Assembly: GCA_040514265.1 (NCBI GenBank)
Contig: JBEVCD010000055.1
Span: 1-17,410, forward strand
Direction of reading: 5' to 3'
Source: WYZ-LMO2 sp040514265
GTDB taxonomy: Archaea; Halobacteriota; Archaeoglobi; Archaeoglobales; Archaeoglobaceae
DNA: 17,410 nucleotides
This document shows positions 14,688 to 17,410 of this stretch, in pieces (the first letter of the stretch is position 1; each line of letters starts with the position of its first letter). The notes beneath the pieces were generated by a model that was given only the letters and a program-made list of their open reading frames with translations, ran no database searches and was not told the origin of the DNA. Position numbers and translations under genes: made by a program.

Positions 14688-15026
14688 ATGAAACCGCACT
14701 GTGTGGTGATGGTTAAGTATGTATTGCCCGCGTTGAGGGCGCAGGTTGCGATTGAGCTCATGAAGAGGGGTTACAGGGTAAAAGACATTGCAGATTTGCT
14801 CGGGTTAACTCAGGCAGCAGTGTCGCAGTACATAAAGAGCAAGAGGGGTCAGAAGGGTCTGGAATTAATCAGGAGGTCTGGGGAGGCATTAAAGGTAGTG
14901 GAGGAGCTTGTCGATGACCTTGTGGCGGGCAGAATAACCATAGAGGATGAGGTGGACTATCTCTGTAAGGTTTGCGAAATACTGAGAGAAGAGAACGTCA
15001 TCGAGGAAGAAAACTATGCCGTTTGA
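14688..15026 (+). CDS. HTH transcriptional regulator of the Fe-S operon (COG2522-like)
   Basis: A 112-residue DNA-binding protein. A helix-turn-helix is clear at about residues 30-52 (VKDIADLLGLTQAAVSQYIK), followed by a charged helical region. C5 and the C93-x2-C96 pair (YLCKVCEIL) could bind a metal or cluster or form disulfides. The general form is that of archaeal COG2522 regulators, often beside the genes they control. It begins three bases after iscU ends and overlaps the next gene by 11 bases. The inverted repeat at 12409-12426 is a natural candidate binding site. Control of the operon by cluster status is an inference only. Confidence 0.75.
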   Translation: MKPHCVVMVKYVLPALRAQVAIELMKRGYRVKDIADLLGLTQAAVSQYIKSKRGQKGLELIRRSGEALKVVEELVDDLVAGRITIEDEVDYLCKVCEILREENVIEEENYAV

Positions 15027-15219
15027 GCTGGACAAAAGTGCAGCAAAGCATCGCTGTGACGTTTGTGGAAAGATAGCAAGGGACCCGATTGTGGTCAAAA
15101 CGTGCTGCGTAGACCACCCTGTAACATTCTGCAGCAGAAGCTGCTACCAGAAGTGGAAATCGGAGTGGATGAGAAGGCAGGAGCAGCTCAAAAGCGGTAC
15201 GAGAAGAGTGCTCTGGTAA
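15016..15219 (+). CDS. Small cysteine-rich zinc-finger-like protein
   Basis: A 67-residue protein with six cysteines: C14-x2-C17, C30-C31, C39-x3-C43, plus H12 and H34. The RCDVCGK...CCVDHPVTFCSRSCYQKW arrangement resembles TRASH/MYM-type treble-clef fingers, which bind zinc and in some cases sense metals. The C-terminal third is basic. The ATG lies inside the HTH gene, with GAGGAAGA upstream, so the two are translationally linked. A role with the regulator, or as a metal or iron handler for IscU, is possible, but no partner is proven. Confidence 0.72.
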   Translation: MPFELDKSAAKHRCDVCGKIARDPIVVKTCCVDHPVTFCSRSCYQKWKSEWMRRQEQLKSGTRRVLW

Positions 15220-15220
15220 A

Positions 15221-15228
15221 GTTTATAT
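15221..15228 (+). promoter_or_regulatory. TATA box of the second dsrE-like gene
   Basis: GTTTATAT centred 26 bases before the ATG at 15251. It favours that ATG over the GTG at 15242 and shows this gene has its own promoter. Confidence 0.6.
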
Positions 15229-15250
15229 TCAGGAATTAACAGTGTTCAAC

Positions 15251-15640
15251 ATGTCGGACAAAATCAACGGGATCATAATCCACAGCGGGCAGTGGGATAG
15301 AATTTACCACGCTTTCAGCATAGCTTCAGTGTTGGCTTCAATGGGTGAGGAGGTTCAGGTTTTCCTCACCTACTGGGCTCTTCGTAATTTGTGCAATGGA
15401 GAGAAGGTTTTTGACAGCGATGAGGAAAGGAAGGTAATAGAGAGCGGCATTAAGAGAGGTATTTTGAGGGAAATTGAGCAACTCGTAAACCTCGGCAAGT
15501 CCTTCGGGACGATGAGGATAATTGCGTGCTCTGGCAGCATGGAGCTCTTCGGCATCAAGGAGGAGGAGCTGCCAAGCTGGGTTGACAAGGTTGGCGGGCT
15601 GACCGAGGTTCTCGGCGGTGACAACTTCATCTTCGTTTGA
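15251..15640 (+). CDS. DsrE-like (peroxiredoxin-family) sulfur protein
   Basis: A 129-residue protein of the DsrE/DsrF-like fold. Seen: GIIIHSGQWDRIYHAFSIAS at the N terminus, VQVFLTYWAL, and IACSGSMELFGI, where C93 lies in the place of the persulfide cysteine. It resembles the DsrE2-type group that in many microbes lies beside tusA. Its own TATA box sits 26 bases before the ATG, so it can be expressed without the upstream operon although only 31 bases lie between. It overlaps by 23 bases a GTG start of the broken gene that follows. Confidence 0.8.
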   Translation: MSDKINGIIIHSGQWDRIYHAFSIASVLASMGEEVQVFLTYWALRNLCNGEKVFDSDEERKVIESGIKRGILREIEQLVNLGKSFGTMRIIACSGSMELFGIKEEELPSWVDKVGGLTEVLGGDNFIFV

Positions 15641-16666
15641 TTTACCCTACGTCAGAAGCCTTCGGGAGCTAAAGGAGGAGCTGAAGGCGAGGAAAAAGTC
15701 TCAGTGCAGCTACAAAGCGAGAAGGTACTTTTTGAAGAACTTTGGCTTCGACATTGACGACTACGACCTTGATTTTAGCGGTGCGGGAATGTGGAGACAG
15801 TTCTTTGGTCTGCACTTCGAAAATATCGTTGCTGAGGTGTTCTGCAGGTCTTATAGCTTTGACCGCTTTGACCTCACCTACGTTATGGACGGATTTACCA
15901 CCAGAAATCCCTTCAAGTACAGCCTTGTAAAGCCGAAGTTTGCAAGGAAAAGGGAGAAAGGAGGGGCGTTTGAGGTGAGAAAGTATGCCATATCTGATGA
16001 CTTTGTTGAGAGACAGGTTTTGGAGGACATAAGGGTTTTTGGAAGTGACGATACATCAATCCACTTCCACTCCAAGCTCGCTGAGAGAGCTGGCATGAAG
16101 ATTAGAAGTGCTGACCTCTCTGACTTTTTGTCTGGCTTCGTTCACTCAGCGATTAACAGCCTCAGTAAAGACCGGTTGGGAAAAGTGCTGGAAACCCTTT
16201 TCATCCTCAGAGATGTTGGGGGAAAAGGGTCAGGGAGAAGCTTAAGTTTGATGATGGGTTTTACAGAAAGGGAGACAAAACAATGGGGATTGATGAGCTT
16301 TTAGAATTGAGCGCACAGGGGCTGGTTTTCCCGTCTGCCAGAACCTACTACAGCCAGCTTTATCTCTTCCTTCCGGGCATCATAGCTCCAGGCTATGCTC
16401 AAATCGAGGCAGTGTTCGAGCTGGCTGATGACAGTATCTTCATCCCGGCTGTGGAGGGGTTCAAGCTTTGCAAAGAGGTTACCGGCTTTTACCCCCTCAT
16501 AATTCCTATGCCGGATTTCAACCTGCTGGAAGAGTTCAGATTTACGAAAAATCCCGCCTGCGTTTGCATGTGCACTGAACTCGAATTCAATTTCAATCCA
16601 ACCGGAAATTTCTATGAGGATATGTTGAGTATAGGGACACTAATCTACCCTGGTAAACAAAATTAA
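15618..16666 (+). pseudogene. Unrecognised protein, split by a frameshift
   Basis: Two reading frames that appear to be one gene of about 349 codons. The 5' frame opens with GTG 15618 and stays good to about residue 200 (LGKVLETLFILRDV). It then runs through GGGGGAAAAGGG (16218-16229) into low-quality residues and stops near 16304. The other frame reads VREKLKFDDGFYRKGDKTMG across the same area and continues to TAA 16664-16666, giving a natural-looking protein. Restoring one base in the G/A run would join the two parts. The C-terminal part ends with a CVCMC cluster and NFNPTGNF. I recognise no family. It could be a true pseudogene, an indel error in the run or programmed frameshifting. Confidence 0.7.
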
Positions 16667-16673
16667 TTAATAA

Positions 16674-16781
16674 AAAGAGGTCGGGCAGCTTGCAGCCCTT
16701 GTAGCAGCTCTTGTGTGGCTGTTTTGTTTGACAGTTGCACTGGTTTACATGTATAAAGTTGAAAAGGGAAGCCTATTCTGA
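16674..16781 (+). pseudogene. Fragment encoding a transmembrane segment
   Basis: An open frame without a good start that reads LAALVAALVWLFCLTVALVY, then MYKVEKGSLF and TGA (16779-16781). The long hydrophobic run followed by a basic tail looks like a single membrane helix with its cytoplasmic end. The only in-frame start-like codons, GTG 16713 and TTG 16728, fall inside the helix, so it is either a remnant of a membrane protein or a very small protein that uses a rare start. No family is identified. Confidence 0.35.
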
Positions 16782-16793
16782 AACAGGGTAAAA

Positions 16794-16801
16794 ATTTAAT
16801 A
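16794..16801 (+). promoter_or_regulatory. TATA box of the HEPN-MNT pair
   Basis: ATTTAATA centred 26 bases before ATG 16824. The promoter seems intact although the genes are broken. Confidence 0.5.
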
Positions 16802-16823
16802 TTTTCAGCCCTAAGCTAATCTA

Positions 16824-17113
16824 ATGGGAAAAGAATCTGATCGATGGTTCAGAGAAGCTCAGTGGGATTTCGAAACATCTAAGATTTTGCATGAGAGGAA
16901 GAGATACAATGCGGCAGTTCTATGCGCATCAGGCTGCCGAAAAGGCGACAAAAGCCTTGATTTATCACATAAATGAAGCACCATGAAGTCACAGCGTTAG
17001 AGGACTTCTTGACGAAGAACTTCTGAAGCTGGCAAGGGAACTCGATAGACACTGCATTCCATCCCGATACCCTGATGGTGATAGAGTATGCAAAAAGCAG
17101 ACTGGGAAAGTGA
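16824..17113 (+). pseudogene. HEPN-domain toxin, broken
   Basis: Remnant of a HEPN protein (the COG2250 kind), RNase toxins paired with MNT antitoxins. The start MGKESDRWFREAQWDFETSK and RYNAAV are in frame. At about 16921 the frame shifts by +1 or -2; the rest of the domain then reads HQAAEKATKALIYHINEAP, TGA (16984-16986), SHSVRGLLDEELLKLAREL and IPSRYPD. The TGA stands where the family usually has tryptophan. After RYPD a block is lost and a third frame gives MVIEYAKSRLGK and TGA (17111-17113). At least three lesions show that no full toxin is made. Confidence 0.85.
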
Positions 17114-17410
17114 GCTGAAAAAGGCTGTTAAGATTATACAAAAGCACTATAATCTGCATGCGGCAATCCTATTCGGTTCGGGGGCGTGAGGAGATTACAA
17201 ACCATGAAGTGACTTTGATCTACTCGTTATAGCAGATTTTAGGGAAAGATATCTGGATAGGAGTAAGAATCTGCTTGACATTCTTGACGTTAAAATTAAC
17301 GTTGAGCCACATCCTTACACCTTTGAAGAAGCCTTGGAAATGCTGAGAAAAGACAATCCAACGCTGGTTGATGCTCTCTCTGAAGGCATCATCTATCACA
17401 GCTCCGAGAA
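17088..17410 (+). pseudogene. MNT-type nucleotidyltransferase antitoxin, broken and cut by the window edge
   Basis: Minimal nucleotidyltransferase partner of the HEPN toxin; intact members block the toxin by adding AMP to it. The frame from ATG 17088 reads the nucleotidyltransferase motif LFGSGA-(TGA)-GDYKP-(TGA)-SDFDLL, normally GSxAxG followed by SDxDL. The two TGA codons, at 17187-17189 and 17205-17207, sit at positions usually held by arginine and tryptophan. Past them the frame is good to the window edge (DILDVKINVEPHPYTFEEAL). It overlaps the HEPN remnant by 26 bases, the normal arrangement of the pair. Confidence 0.85.

Noticed and set aside
16984..17207. In-frame TGA codons read as selenocysteine or as tryptophan.
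   Set aside because: The HEPN gene also has frameshifts and a deletion, no selenocysteine element is seen, and the sites are not cysteine sites; decay is simpler.
12380..17410. A second copy of the tRNA-Leu 3' end as an attachment site.
   Set aside because: I scanned for the T-arm and acceptor sequence and saw no repeat in the window; it may lie beyond the right edge.
1..17410. CRISPR arrays, insertion sequences and long direct repeats.
   Set aside because: No regularly spaced repeats, transposase or terminal inverted repeats were seen.

Overview
The window reads as archaeal DNA from the order Archaeoglobales (Archaeoglobus, Geoglobus or Ferroglobus). The evidence is archaeal-only RNA-modification genes (Taw1, TiaS), an archaeal RNase P RNA, FEN-1 with a PCNA-binding tail, formylmethanofuran dehydrogenase subunits, the two-domain synthase of the hyperthermophile solute di-myo-inositol phosphate, and an IscS with the Lys-to-Asp change known from Archaeoglobus fulgidus. 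Many genes have a TATA-like box about 24-27 bases before the start codon, which suggests leaderless transcripts. I cannot name the species from the sequence alone.

Bases 1-12397 are dense, gene-rich core genome using mostly C-ending codons. From left to right: a DUF362 protein (minus); an overlapping run of taw1, a Trax/translin-like gene and tiaS (plus); the RNase P RNA (minus, 3654-3906), whose last base touches the tiaS stop codon; a minus-strand operon of two CBS-domain proteins and an Rnl3-type RNA ligase that runs into the RNase P promoter; a plus-strand tungsten/molybdenum formylmethanofuran dehydrogenase group (ferredoxin, fwdB, fwdD); a small zinc ribbon; fen1-moaB (minus); the IPCT/DIPPS gene (plus); a metallo-beta-lactamase-fold protein (minus); and tRNA-Leu(GAG).

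Right after the tRNA the style changes: more T-ending codons, looser spacing and a very A. fulgidus-like gene set. A perfect 7-base inverted repeat (12409-12426) precedes a TATA box and the operon tusA-dsrE-iscS-iscU-HTH-Cys-rich small protein, followed by a second dsrE-like gene with its own promoter. TusA and DsrE are persulfide carriers and IscU is the Fe-S scaffold. The IscS keeps its active-site Cys loop but has Asp199 where the PLP lysine should be, so it probably cannot be an ordinary cysteine desulfurase. Together they look like an iron-sulfur assembly system that takes sulfur from a relay or from sulfide rather than from cysteine.

The right end is decaying DNA: an unrecognised ~349-codon gene split by a frameshift in a G/A run, a leftover of a membrane segment, and a HEPN-MNT toxin-antitoxin pair broken by frameshifts and by in-frame TGA codons. 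The tRNA border, the changed codon use and the broken toxin pair suggest an acquired or rearranged segment whose right border lies outside the window.
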